A stretch of DNA of 64,000 nucleotides from Dyella_A sp049445995 (lineage in GTDB: Bacteria; Pseudomonadota; Gammaproteobacteria; Xanthomonadales; Rhodanobacteraceae), in assembly GCF_049445995.1 (NCBI RefSeq), contig NZ_JBMSDZ010000007.1, positions 124,001 to 188,000 of the forward strand. Direction: 5' to 3'. The notes below the pieces were generated by a model. The model made no database searches. It had not been told where the DNA came from and saw only the letters and a program-made list of their open reading frames with translations. Positions within the stretch are counted from its first letter, which is position 1, and every line of letters starts with the position of its first letter. Shown here in pieces: positions 41,511 to 51,387 of the stretch. Both the position numbers and the translations under genes were made by a program.

Positions 41511-42436
41511 ACGCGTCGTTGCGATCTTCCGACGGCGATGGCGCCGTGCATGTTTCGCTGGCCGAACTGCTCGCGCTGCGCGCACGCGTCGGCAAGGTAT
41601 CGCTGCCCCCACAGGCCAGTCGCGCCAACCGCGCGGGCCTGCAGTCCAGCCGTCTATACGGCCGCGGCATGGATTACGCCGAGTCGCGCATCTATCAGAA
41701 CGGCGACGACGTGCGCCGGCTCGACTGGCGGCTCACCGCGCGCAGCGGCAAGCTGCACACCAAGCTGTTCCAGGAGGAGCGCGAAGGACGCCTGCTGATC
41801 GTGCTCGACGGGCACGCCTCGATGCGCTTCGGCACGCGCGTGCGCTTCAAGTCGGTGCAGGCCGCGCGCGCCGCGGCGTGGGCCGCCTGGCATGCGGTGA
41901 AGGCCGGTGAGCGCGTCGGCCTGATGGGGTTCGGTGCGCATGACGGGCTGCTCGTCCCGCGCGCCGGCCCGCGCGGCGCACTGGCGGTGTGCGGCGCGCT
42001 GGCCGACTGGGATGCGCAGACCGCCGCGCCGCGCGCCGAACCCCTCTCGCAGGTACTGCGGAACGTGGGGCGCGTGCTGCACGGCGCCAGCCGGGTGCTG
42101 CTGATCACCGACGGCGCCTGCAGCGACGAGGCGTCGCGTCGCCATCTGGTGCCGCTGGCGCGCCAGGCCCGGCTCGGCGTGCTCGCCGTGGTCGATCCGC
42201 TGGAAGCCGCACCCACGCCGATCGGTCGATATCCGCTGGAACACGACGGCGAGCGGGTCGAATGGATCGTCGGCAGCGCACGCCAGCAGCAGGTGCTGCC
42301 ACAGCTGCTCGGCGCCGGCCACGCGCGTCTGCTTGCCTTGACGAAGGCCGCCGGTGCCGTCTGCCGCACGGTGGACACCACGGAAGATCCCTTCGACGCC
42401 GTGGCGGCGCTGCTCGGCCGGCGGGGGCGCGCGTGA
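41507..42436 (+). CDS. DUF58 domain protein
   Basis: A 309-residue soluble protein with the DUF58 signature RGMDYAESRIYQNGDDVRRL, then DWRLTARSGKLHTKLFQEER. The second half has a VWA-like fold (LLIVLDGHASMRFGTRVRFK) in which DGHASM replaces the DxSxS MIDAS motif, as is common in DUF58. MoxR/DUF58/VWA clusters are conserved; the DUF58 protein is thought to be a scaffold for the ATPase. GTG start in the 4-bp overlap with moxR and one-base overlap (TGATG) with the next gene. Confidence 0.92.
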   Translation: MNASLRSSDGDGAVHVSLAELLALRARVGKVSLPPQASRANRAGLQSSRLYGRGMDYAESRIYQNGDDVRRLDWRLTARSGKLHTKLFQEEREGRLLIVLDGHASMRFGTRVRFKSVQAARAAAWAAWHAVKAGERVGLMGFGAHDGLLVPRAGPRGALAVCGALADWDAQTAAPRAEPLSQVLRNVGRVLHGASRVLLITDGACSDEASRRHLVPLARQARLGVLAVVDPLEAAPTPIGRYPLEHDGERVEWIVGSARQQQVLPQLLGAGHARLLALTKAAGAVCRTVDTTEDPFDAVAALLGRRGRA

Positions 42437-42970
42437 TGTGGATGCCCGACGCACCGGTGTCGGCGGCCGCGCCCACCGGACCCACGCTGCGCGACATCCA
42501 CCTGCCGCCCGCACCGGGCTGGTGGCCGCCGGCGCCCGGCTGGTGGGTGCTGGCCGCCCTGCTGGTACTGGCGCTGTGGACGATCGCGCGCCACGGGCGC
42601 CGCGCGCACGCACGGTCGCGCCGTCGCGATGCGTTGCTGGCGATGCTGGAGTCCGTGCTGGCGCGGTACGCGCAGTCGCCGCAGACGCTCGCCGCCGGAC
42701 TGCACCAGCTTCTGCGTCGCGCCGCGCGTTCGCTTGACCCGGCGGCGGGCACCCAGCGCGGCGCGGCGTGGCGCGCCACGCTGACGCGCGTCGGCGTCTC
42801 CGGTGAGAACATCGATCAATTGATGCAGCTCGATGCGGCGATGTATCGGCCGCAGTCTGCGATCGATATCGACGCGATCACGGCCGCCGTGCGCGCATGG
42901 CTGACGGCGCTGCCCGAGGTAGCAGAGGAGACGCGGGCACCGCGCCCGCGCCGCCGGTGGAGGCGTTCCC

Positions 42971-42984
<14 letters not shown>
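42436..42984 (+). CDS. DUF4381 domain membrane protein
   Basis: A 182-residue protein with DIHLPPAPGWWPPAPGWWVL, the Trp-Pro-rich start of DUF4381, running into a single membrane helix (WVLAALLVLALWTIA). A cytoplasmic helical domain follows (LHQLLRRAARSLD, then QLMQLDAAMY) with a basic C-terminus. It always appears between DUF58 and BatA genes in these operons; the molecular role is unknown. GTG 42433 is an alternative start one codon earlier. It overlaps the BatA gene by 14 bp. Confidence 0.88.
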
Positions 42985-43962
<978 letters not shown>

Positions 43963-43966
<4 letters not shown>

Positions 43967-45864
43967 TAGCGGCGCTGCATGCCTTCCACTTCCTGCGGCC
44001 GCTGTGGCTGCTGGGCCTGCTCGTGCTGCCGCTGCTGGTGTGGCGCGGTGTCCGTGCCGATGCGGGCGTGCGCGAGCTGTCGCGGCTGGTCGACGCCGCA
44101 CTGCTGCCGCACCTGCTCAGCGGCCGTCCGGCCGCTCGCCGCGTTTCCACCGCGCTGCTGGCGCTGGGCTGGACGCTCGCCACGCTGGCCTTCGCCGGCC
44201 CCACCTGGAGCCGGCAGCCGCAGCCGCTGTACGCCGAACGCGCCGCGCAGGTGGTGGCGATCTCGCTGTCGCCGCGCATGCTGGCGAAGGACGTGGCGCC
44301 GAGTCGGCTCGATCGCGCCAAGTACAAGGCGCGCGACCTGTTCGCCAGCAACCGCGCCGGCCAGAACGCGCTGATCGCCTACGCCGGCGAAGCCTTCTTG
44401 GTGGCGCCGCTCACCTCCGATGCGGGCAGCCTCGATGAACTGCTCGACGCGCTGGCGCCGGACATCATGCCCGTCGAAGGCGACAATGCGGCGCAGGCGA
44501 TCGAGCAGGGCGTGAAGCTGGTGGCCCAGGCCAAGGCCGGTGGCGGTTCGCTGGTGCTGATCACCGATCGCGCCGATGCCGATGCGCAGGCCGCGGCGCG
44601 CCGTGCGCAGGCGCAGGGCGTGCGGGTGTCCGTGCTCGGCATCGGCACCACCGCCGGTGGTCCGGTACCGCTGGCCGGCGGCGGCTTCCTGCGCGACGCG
44701 CAGGGCAACCTGGAACTGGCGCGGCGTGACGATGCGGCGCTGGCCGCGCTCGCGGCGGCGGGGGGCGGTCGCTTCGTGCCGGCCAGTGACGATCACGGCG
44801 ACATCGAGGCGCTGCACGCGCAGCTGCATGGCGGCGCGGCGGTGGCCAGCGGCGGCGCGCGCAGCGAGCAGTGGGTCGATCGCGGCCCGTGGCTGCTGCT
44901 GCCGCTGCTGCTGGTCGCCGCAGCGGGTTTTCGTCGCGGCTGGCTGCTGCTGCTGCCGCTGGTGCTGGTGCCGTTGCTCGTGCCCGGCGCCGCGCATGCG
45001 GACGGCTGGCGCGACCTGTGGCTGCGCCCGGACCAGCAGGCCGCGCGCGCGCTGCGGCAGGGCGACGTCGCCACCGCGCGCAAGCTGGCGCGCGATCCGG
45101 CGCTGCGCGGCGCGGCGGCCTACCGCTCGGGCGATTACGCCAGCGCCGCGCAGGCGCTGGCGCCGCTGCCCGGCAGCGATGCGCAGTACAACCTCGGCAA
45201 CGCGCTGGCGAAGGAGCAGCGCTACAAAGAGGCGATCGCCGCCTACGACCGCGCGCTCGCCCGCGACCCGGCCAACGCCGATGCCAAGGCGAACAAGCAG
45301 GCCGTGGAGGACTGGCTGCGCCGCCAGCAGCAGAAGCCGCAGAACGGCGACAGCAACGACCGCAAGGATCACCAGGGCAAGGACGGCCAGCCCAACGGCC
45401 GGGGCGGCCAGTCCTCGTCCGGGGACAAGCCCTCCGACCAGGGCAAGTCGAAGGCGGGCGACAGCGGCCAGGGGTCGTCCGGCAAGCCCGGCGGTCCGTC
45501 GGACGAGCGCGCGCAGCAGCAGGCGCAGAAACCGGGCGATGCCTCTTCGCAGGATGCCGGCAAGCCGCAGACGGCCGAGCAGCGCGCCGCCGAGCAGGCG
45601 CGCGCGCAGGCGGCACGCCAGGCGCTGCAGCAGCAGATGGATCAGGCGCTCGCGAAACAAGGCAAGCCGGCCAGGGCCGATCCCGACCAGCCGTACCAGC
45701 TCGGCCTGCCCGACGACAGCGACCCGTCCTCGCACCTGCCGGCCGAGGTGCGCCAGGCGCTGCAGCGGGTGCCGGACGATCCGGGCGCGCTGCTGCGGCG
45801 CAAGTTCGAACTCGAATACCGGCAGCGCCTCGGCGGTGCGCCGACGGAGGATGAGCAGCCGTGA
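43963..45864 (+). CDS. batB: BatB/BatC-like VWA-TPR membrane protein with degenerate MIDAS
   Basis: A 633-residue protein. Two N-terminal helices, a VWA domain (about 95-290), two further helices (about 306-345), TPR units (AAAYRSGDYASAAQALAPL; YNLGNALAKEQRYKEAIAAY) and a long Gln/Gly/Ser/Lys-rich tail (about 445-570) ending in a short helical stretch. It looks like a fusion of BatB with BatC. The MIDAS position reads ISLSPRM (Ser101, Ser103, Arg105) where DxSxS is expected, so metal binding is probably lost. ATG in the ATGA overlap; ends overlapping batD by 4 bp. Confidence 0.9.
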
Positions 45865-47576
45865 CCCGTCCACTTCGCTTTCTCGCCATCGCGCTGTGCG
45901 GCTGGCTGCTGCCGTGGCTGGCACATGCCCAGGTGCAGGCCTCGCTCGACCGCAGCACGGCGCAGCTGGGCGACACCGTCACCCTCAACCTGCATTCGCG
46001 GACGGCGCCGCTGGCCACGCCGGATCTCTCGCCGCTCGCCGGCGACTTCCAGGTGCTCGGCCAGTCCAGCGGCAGTACCAGCAGCTTCGTCAACGGCCAG
46101 CGCAGCGTGGAGTATTCCTACGGCGTGGCGCTGCGCCCGCTGCACCAGGGTACGCTGCACATTCCGCCGCTGACGGTCGGCAGCGAAACCACCCAGCCGC
46201 TCACGCTGCAGGTGACCGCGCCGAGCGCGGCCAGCCAGGCCGCCACCGGGCCGGTGTTCGTCGAGGCGACGGTCGATCCCACCCGAGCCTACGTCGGCCA
46301 GCAGCTGTCGCTGAGCGTCAAGCTCTACTACACCGCCAACCTCGCCAACGCGTCGCTGGGCGATCCGCGCATCGACGGCGTCGACGTCAGCCGCATCGGC
46401 GGCGACACCGACTACCAGGCCGAGCGCAACGGCCGCACCTACAACGTGATCGAGCGCCGCTACGTGCTGGTGCCGCAGCGGCCGGGCGAGCTGACGATTC
46501 CGCCGATTCCGTTCCAGGGCGACCTGCTCGATCCCAGCGATCCGGACAGCTTCCTCGGCATGGGCGCACCGGTCTCCGCGCAAAGCCGCCCGCTCACCGT
46601 GACGATCCGGCCGGCGCCGGCCGACTGGGGCAGCGCCGCCTGGCTGCCCGCGCGCAAGCTCAGCCTCACCCTCGACGGCCTGCCCGACGCGGCCACGCCG
46701 CTGCGCGTGGGCCAGCCGTTCAACCTCACGCTGACCATGGAAGCCACTGGCCTGCCGTTCGAGGCGCTGCCCGCGCTCAGCCTGCCGGCGCTCGACGGCG
46801 CCACCGCGTATCCGGACAAGCCGGTCACCGGCAACCGCGAGGACGGTCCATGGGTGGTGGGACGGCGCCAGCAGGCGTTCGCCATCGTGCCGGGCAAGGC
46901 CGGCACGCTGACCGTGCCGGCGATCGCCGTGAAGTGGTGGGACGTGCTTACCGATCGCGCCGAGACCGCGACGATTCCCGCGCATCGGTTCACCGTGCTG
47001 TCCGCGGCAGGGACGCCGGCGCCTGCGGTGACGCCGCCGGCCGCCGCCGGGTCCAGCGTCCCCGCCGCGGCGTCGTCGACGGGCGCGGCTGCCGAAGGCC
47101 ATCGCGCGCCGTCGCGCGGCCTGCCGTGGAGCTGGATCGCGCTGGGCAGCCTCGGGCTGTGGCTGGTCACCGTGCCGGTCGGCATCGTGTGGTGGCGCCG
47201 GCGGCGGTCGGCTGCGATGGCACCATCGCCGCCGGCAGCGGCGGTGGCGCCCTCCGCCCGCGAGGCGCGGCAGGCTTTCCTGCGTGCGGCGCGCGAGGCG
47301 GACGCGGCGGAGCAGGCGCAGCGGCTGCTGGCGTGGGCGCAAGCCGAACGCCCCGGCCTGCGCCATCTCGATGCGGTCGCCGCGGCGCTGGCGTCGCCGG
47401 AGCAGATCGCGGCCATCGACGCGCTGCAGCGCGCGCGCTACGCCTCCTCGGCGCCCGCGCCGGATCGCGAGGCGCTGGCCAGGGCGTTCGCGCAGGGCTT
47501 CGCCTGGCGCCGGGACGCGGCGACGTCGACCGGGCCCGATCCGCTGCCGCCGCTGTATCCGTTCACGCTGTGCTGA
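45861..47576 (+). CDS. batD: BatD-like oxygen-tolerance protein
   Basis: A 571-residue exported membrane protein. Signal peptide (LRFLAIALCGWLLPWLAHAQ) then beta-rich repeats: VQASLDRSTAQLGDTVTLNL, GPVFVEATVDPTRAYVGQQL and LYYTANLANASLGDPRIDGV are typical BatD blocks. One C-terminal helix (WIALGSLGLWLVTVPVGIVW) and a cytoplasmic helical tail follow. GTG start. The last gene of the MoxR-Bat operon; its 3' end overlaps the convergent macrodomain gene by 14 bp. Confidence 0.9.
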   Translation: MTRPLRFLAIALCGWLLPWLAHAQVQASLDRSTAQLGDTVTLNLHSRTAPLATPDLSPLAGDFQVLGQSSGSTSSFVNGQRSVEYSYGVALRPLHQGTLHIPPLTVGSETTQPLTLQVTAPSAASQAATGPVFVEATVDPTRAYVGQQLSLSVKLYYTANLANASLGDPRIDGVDVSRIGGDTDYQAERNGRTYNVIERRYVLVPQRPGELTIPPIPFQGDLLDPSDPDSFLGMGAPVSAQSRPLTVTIRPAPADWGSAAWLPARKLSLTLDGLPDAATPLRVGQPFNLTLTMEATGLPFEALPALSLPALDGATAYPDKPVTGNREDGPWVVGRRQQAFAIVPGKAGTLTVPAIAVKWWDVLTDRAETATIPAHRFTVLSAAGTPAPAVTPPAAAGSSVPAAASSTGAAAEGHRAPSRGLPWSWIALGSLGLWLVTVPVGIVWWRRRRSAAMAPSPPAAAVAPSAREARQAFLRAAREADAAEQAQRLLAWAQAERPGLRHLDAVAAALASPEQIAAIDALQRARYASSAPAPDREALARAFAQGFAWRRDAATSTGPDPLPPLYPFTLC

Positions 47577-48084
47577 GCGCGCTGTCGAGAATCGCCGCCA
47601 TCGCGGCGTCGCGCGCGCACAGCGTCACCTGCATCGACGGCCACTGCGCCAGCGCCTCGCGCACGCCGCGCACGGCCACGGCGGCAGCCGCCTCGGGCGG
47701 GTAGCCGTAGACGCCGCAGCTGATCGCCGGGAACGCCACGCGGTGCAGCGCATGCTCGGCGGCCAGCGCCAGCGCGTTCCGGTAGCAGCGCGCCAGCAGC
47801 AGCGCTTCGTCGTGATCGCCGCCGCGCCACACCGGCCCCACCGTGTGGATGACGTAGCGTGCGGGCAGATGGAAGCCCGGCGTGATCACCGCTTCGCCGG
47901 TGCGGCAGCGCACGCCGGGCATGTGCTCGGGCAGCGCGCGGCAGGCGGCCAGCAGCGCCGGTCCGGCGGCGCGGTGGATCGCGCCGTCCACCCCGCCGCC
48001 GCCGAGCAGGCTCGGGTTGGCGGCATTGACGATGGCGTCTTCGGCCAGCGTGGTGAGGTCGGCGACGATCACGCGCAAGGTCAT
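47563..48084 (-). CDS. Macrodomain O-acetyl-ADP-ribose deacetylase family protein
   Basis: A 173-residue Macro domain of the YmdB/TTHA type. IVNAANPSLLGGGGVDGAIH (about residues 18-37) is the ADP-ribose-binding and catalytic Asn/Asp loop; PAISCGVYGYPPEAAA is the second ligand loop. It hydrolyses O-acetyl-ADP-ribose or removes mono-ADP-ribose. The start is ATG 48084 (MTLRVIVADL). It diverges from the MarR gene by 54 bp and overlaps the batD 3' end. Confidence 0.92.
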   Translation of the reverse strand: MTLRVIVADLTTLAEDAIVNAANPSLLGGGGVDGAIHRAAGPALLAACRALPEHMPGVRCRTGEAVITPGFHLPARYVIHTVGPVWRGGDHDEALLLARCYRNALALAAEHALHRVAFPAISCGVYGYPPEAAAAVAVRGVREALAQWPSMQVTLCARDAAMAAILDSALSTA

Positions 48085-48138
48085 GGTCTGTCCATGGGCG
48101 GGCACGTATGCTTGCCTGCGTTGGTCGATCCGGAGTAC

Positions 48139-48633
48139 ATGGCAACCATGGCGAAAACCGAAGATCTCCCGTTCGGCTACCTGCTCAACGATGTCACGCT
48201 GCTGTTCCGCAAGCACTTCGACCGCCGCGCAGTGAAGTTCGGGCTGACCCGCGCGCAGTGGCGGGCCACCAAGATGCTCCACCATCGCGAAGGGCTGCGC
48301 CAGACCGAGCTGGCCGAGTATCTGGAGATGGAGCCGATCGCGGTCGGCCGCGTGATCGACCGGCTGCAGGCGGCCGGCTTCGTCGAGCGTCGTCCGGACC
48401 CGCGCGACCGGCGTGCCTGGCGCCTGTATCCCACCGAGCAGGCACGGGCGGTGATCGGCGATATGGAGCAGATCGGCCGCGGCCTGCGCAAGGACGCCAC
48501 CCAGGGCATCGACTACGACGAGCTGGCGCGGGCGCTAGCCGTACTCACCCGCATCAAGAACAACCTGCAGGCGCTCGACCAGCCGGCAGAGGAGGCGACT
48601 GCCCGCACCGACAGCCAGGGCGACGGCGCGTAG
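48139..48633 (+). CDS. MarR family transcriptional regulator
   Basis: A 164-residue winged helix-turn-helix dimer protein. Recognition helix and wing: GLRQTELAEYLEMEPIAVGR then VIDRLQAAGFVERRPDPRDR, the canonical MarR DxRxxR wing (DPRDRR). The start ATG 48139 has CCGGAG upstream; a second ATG lies three codons later. Divergent from the macrodomain gene with 54 bp between starts, so it may regulate that gene and itself. Ligand unknown; nothing in the sequence identifies it. Confidence 0.88.
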   Translation: MATMAKTEDLPFGYLLNDVTLLFRKHFDRRAVKFGLTRAQWRATKMLHHREGLRQTELAEYLEMEPIAVGRVIDRLQAAGFVERRPDPRDRRAWRLYPTEQARAVIGDMEQIGRGLRKDATQGIDYDELARALAVLTRIKNNLQALDQPAEEATARTDSQGDGA

Positions 48634-48775
48634 ACCTCGCCGGCTCGATCGGAAGCCGGGCGGCACCGGATCATCGGCAGCAGCATGGCGGCGCGTCGGT
48701 ACTGCGGGTGCACCCGCGACACGTTCACGCCCGCGTGGGCTACGCTGCCGCTTTCCGGCAAGGGAGACGGCGGCG

Positions 48776-49171
48776 ATGCGCAACCACCACGCGAAACGGA
48801 TCGGCACCACGGCGCTGCTGGCGCTGGCACTCGGCGCCTGCACCAGCCGGGCGGCGACGCCCGGCATGCTCGATGACGCGGCGCTGCTGGCGTATGCGAA
48901 GCAGCCGTGGGACAAGGCCGCGTTGATGCACACCACGGTGGAACTGGGCCGCCATCACGGCCAGCGTGTGGTGGCCGAGTACCCGTGCGGCGACGTCTGT
49001 CCGCAGTACACCGCGCGCGTCATCCACTACGAGCTGGCCGATGGCGTGAGCTGCGACAGCGTGGGCGGTGTCGAGCAGGAGGTGCTGATGCCGGTGGCGA
49101 TTACCGTACGTCCCAAGACCTTCTGCTTTCCGAAGGTGCTGGTGGACGCCAGGCTGCACTACACGCGCTGA
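48776..49171 (+). CDS. Small lipoprotein of unknown function
   Basis: A 131-residue protein with a signal peptide ending ALLALALGACTS, a lipobox with Cys22. The mature part has four more cysteines (YPCGDVCPQYT, GVSCDSVGG, KTFCFPKVL), which could form two disulfides in the periplasm. RRVVAEYPCGD-type sequence reads HHGQRVVAEYPCGDVCPQYT. No family is recognised. Coding is supported by an ATG with GGGAGACGG upstream, the clear export signal and normal codon use. It lies between marR and the convergent M28 peptidase gene and is probably monocistronic. Confidence 0.75.
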   Translation: MRNHHAKRIGTTALLALALGACTSRAATPGMLDDAALLAYAKQPWDKAALMHTTVELGRHHGQRVVAEYPCGDVCPQYTARVIHYELADGVSCDSVGGVEQEVLMPVAITVRPKTFCFPKVLVDARLHYTR

Positions 49172-49202
49172 GGCCCATGGCATGATGCAAGACCTCTGAC
49201 GG

Positions 49203-50639
49203 CTATTCGCGGTGCTCGCCGGGGAAGGCGCCCGGCGCGGAGCCGAAGTCGCCGTTGGCCTGCGCCGCCATGTACGCATACGCCGCGTACACCGCCACGT
49301 TCTGCGCCAGGTCCTGCGGGTCGATCTTGTCCAGCGTGTCCTCCGACGTGTGGTGCCAATCGAAGTAGTAGGTGCCGTCCTGGGTCAGCGACAGCGCGGC
49401 CATGCCCTTGGCGTGCATCTGCGACAGATCCGAGCCGCCGCCGCCGGGCGCCTTCGCGTCGTAGGCCACGCCGATCGGTGCCAGCACCCGGGCGATCTGC
49501 CCGATCGCGCCGCGCGCCTCGGGCTTCACGCTGGCGCTCATGCGCCAGATGCGGTCGGCGCCGAAATCCGACTCGGTGCCGAGCTGGTGCCTGGCGACCT
49601 CGGCGCCGTGCCTGTCGGCATACGCGCGGCCGCCGAACAGGCCCATTTCCTCGTTGGCGAAGGCGATCACGCGGATGGTGCGGTCCGGGCGCTGCGGCAG
49701 CTCGTGGATCAGCCTGGCCGCGGCCATCGCGATGGCCACGCCGGCGCCGTCGTCGATCGCACCGGTGCCCGGGTCCCAGGAATCGAGGTGGCCGCCGATG
49801 TCGACAATCTGCTCCGGATACCTGCGCCCGGTGATCTCGCCGATCACGTTGGCGCCGGTGTACTGGCCGGTGATGCCGCAATCCAGATCCAGCTTCACCT
49901 GCACCGGCCGGCCATGGGCGAGCACGCGTTCGAGCTGGTCGGCGTCCGGTCCGGCCAGCGCCGCGGCGGGAATCGCCTTGGCTGGATCGGTGAAGCCGGT
50001 GACGCCGGTGTGCGGCGCGCGGCTGTGCGGGTCGGTGCCGGCCGAGCGCAGCAAAAAGCCGGCGGCACCCTTGGACTGCGCGATCACCGGACCCTGCGTG
50101 CGCACCGACGAACCGATCGCGTAGTCGCGGCCGTCCTTCTGCCGGGTCATGCGCGCGCCGACGTAGACGATGCGACCCTTGATGCTGGCCGGATCGGCGG
50201 CCTTGAGCGCGTCGAGCGTGGGGAAGGCCACCACCTGCGCGGTGAGTCCGCCCTTCGGCGTGGCCGGCGAATAGCCCAGCGCAGTGAGCACCAGTTTCTG
50301 CGGGAACGGCGCGACGATGGCGCCGCTCTCGCTGCGGCGTTCCCACAGCGGAAAGCTCACCGGCTCGGTGTACACCTTGTCGAAGCCCAGCGCCTTCATC
50401 TTCGCCATCACCCAGTCGCGGGCGCGCTGGTCGTTGGGGCCGCCGGCCAGGCGCGGGCCAATTTCGGTGGTGAGGCCTTCGACGATGCGGTAGGCGGTGT
50501 CGTCGTGCATCGCCCTGTCGCGCAGCTGCCCGGCGATCTTCACCGCCTGCGCGGGGATCACGGTGGGCGCATCGGTCGCGGCGGCGGAGCAGGCCAGCAG
50601 GAGGCTGGCGGCGAGCAGGGACAGATCAGGGCGGCGCAT
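49203..50639 (-). CDS. M28 family aminopeptidase, exported (putative lipoprotein)
   Basis: A 478-residue secreted zinc peptidase. Signal LSLLAASLLLACSAAA with a possible lipobox LLAC (Cys17). A protease-associated insert (KGRIVYVGARM ... TGVTGFTDPA) lies between the two halves. Zinc ligands and catalysis: HLDSWD (His284, Asp286), GAIDDGAGVAIAM (Asp296/297), FANEEMGLFGG (Glu330/331), ESDFGAD (Asp358) and DWHHTSEDT (His430). It is similar to carboxypeptidase Q-like peptidases that release N-terminal residues from peptides. The start is ATG 50639 with GGAG upstream. Scavenging of extracytoplasmic peptides is inferred. Confidence 0.92.
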   Translation of the reverse strand: MRRPDLSLLAASLLLACSAAATDAPTVIPAQAVKIAGQLRDRAMHDDTAYRIVEGLTTEIGPRLAGGPNDQRARDWVMAKMKALGFDKVYTEPVSFPLWERRSESGAIVAPFPQKLVLTALGYSPATPKGGLTAQVVAFPTLDALKAADPASIKGRIVYVGARMTRQKDGRDYAIGSSVRTQGPVIAQSKGAAGFLLRSAGTDPHSRAPHTGVTGFTDPAKAIPAAALAGPDADQLERVLAHGRPVQVKLDLDCGITGQYTGANVIGEITGRRYPEQIVDIGGHLDSWDPGTGAIDDGAGVAIAMAAARLIHELPQRPDRTIRVIAFANEEMGLFGGRAYADRHGAEVARHQLGTESDFGADRIWRMSASVKPEARGAIGQIARVLAPIGVAYDAKAPGGGGSDLSQMHAKGMAALSLTQDGTYYFDWHHTSEDTLDKIDPQDLAQNVAVYAAYAYMAAQANGDFGSAPGAFPGEHRE

Positions 50640-50725
50640 CGGGAACTCCGTGGGCAAACTCTGATTATGGCGGGGCGTCCACCGGCCGCTTGGGCCACAA
50701 GTCATGCCTGCGGCCGGAGCCGGCC

Positions 50726-51148
50726 TCAAGCCGGCGGACGGTTCTTCAGCAGGTCGCGAATCTCGGTCAGCAGCGCCACGTCGGCCGGTGGCGCCACCGG
50801 CGGCGCGGCCTCTTCCAGCTTGCGGCTGAGACGGTTGATCGCCTTGACCACCAGGAAGATCGCGAACGCGATGATCAGGAACTGGATCAGCGTGTTGATG
50901 AACACGCCGTAGTTCACCGCCACCTCGGCCACCTTGTGCGCCGGATCGGTGTGGTCGGCGGCCTTGAGCACCCACTTCTTGTCGGCGAAATCCACGCCGC
51001 CGGCGAGCAGGCCGATCGGCGGCATGATCACGTCGTTGACCAGCGAGGTGACGATCTTGCCGAACGCGCCGCCGATCACCACGCCCACGGCGAGGTCGAT
51101 CACGTTGCCGCGCATGGCGAATGCCTTGAACTCCTTGAGCATGCTCAT
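50726..51148 (-). CDS. mscL: Large-conductance mechanosensitive channel MscL
   Basis: A 140-residue pentameric channel. TM1 begins FKAFAMRGNVIDLAVGVVIG, with the pore constriction in VIGGAFGKIVTSLVND. The periplasmic loop is VDFADKKWVLKAADHTDP. TM2 is GVFINTLIQFLIIAFAIFLV, followed by the C-terminal helical bundle LLTEIRDLLKNR. It opens on hypo-osmotic shock to release solutes. The ATG 51148 has GGAGGGG 5-6 nt upstream. It stands alone between the M28 gene and a MITE-like element. Confidence 0.96.
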   Translation of the reverse strand: MSMLKEFKAFAMRGNVIDLAVGVVIGGAFGKIVTSLVNDVIMPPIGLLAGGVDFADKKWVLKAADHTDPAHKVAEVAVNYGVFINTLIQFLIIAFAIFLVVKAINRLSRKLEEAAPPVAPPADVALLTEIRDLLKNRPPA

Positions 51149-51189
51149 GGCTACCCCTCCCAGGGTGAGTGGGTGACCGGGCGACTCTA

Positions 51190-51351
51190 GCAGCCTGTCA
51201 GGCTTGGATTGGCCGGGCTGCGAATCCGGCGGTGCGGTCCATGTTCCTGCCGCTTCCTGGCCCATGGAACCGCCATGGGCCGACGAATCGTCGGCCATCT
51301 GCCCTCGCACCGCCGAATGCTCGCCTCGACCAGCAAAGCCCGACAGGCTGC
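51190..51351. mobile_element. MITE-like inverted-repeat element
   Basis: GCAGCCTGTCAGGCTT at 51190-51205 and AAGCCCGACAGGCTGC at 51336-51351 are 16-bp inverted repeats with one mismatch. They bound 130 bp with no open frame of its own. Similar termini occur on IS elements of Xanthomonadales (from memory, unverified), so this may be a non-autonomous derivative. No target-site duplication is obvious. It fills most of the 239-bp gap between mscL and the FAH gene. Confidence 0.6.
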
Positions 51352-51387
51352 CAGCGCAGTGGTCCCGGGGCAGCAGGCGAGCCGAGC

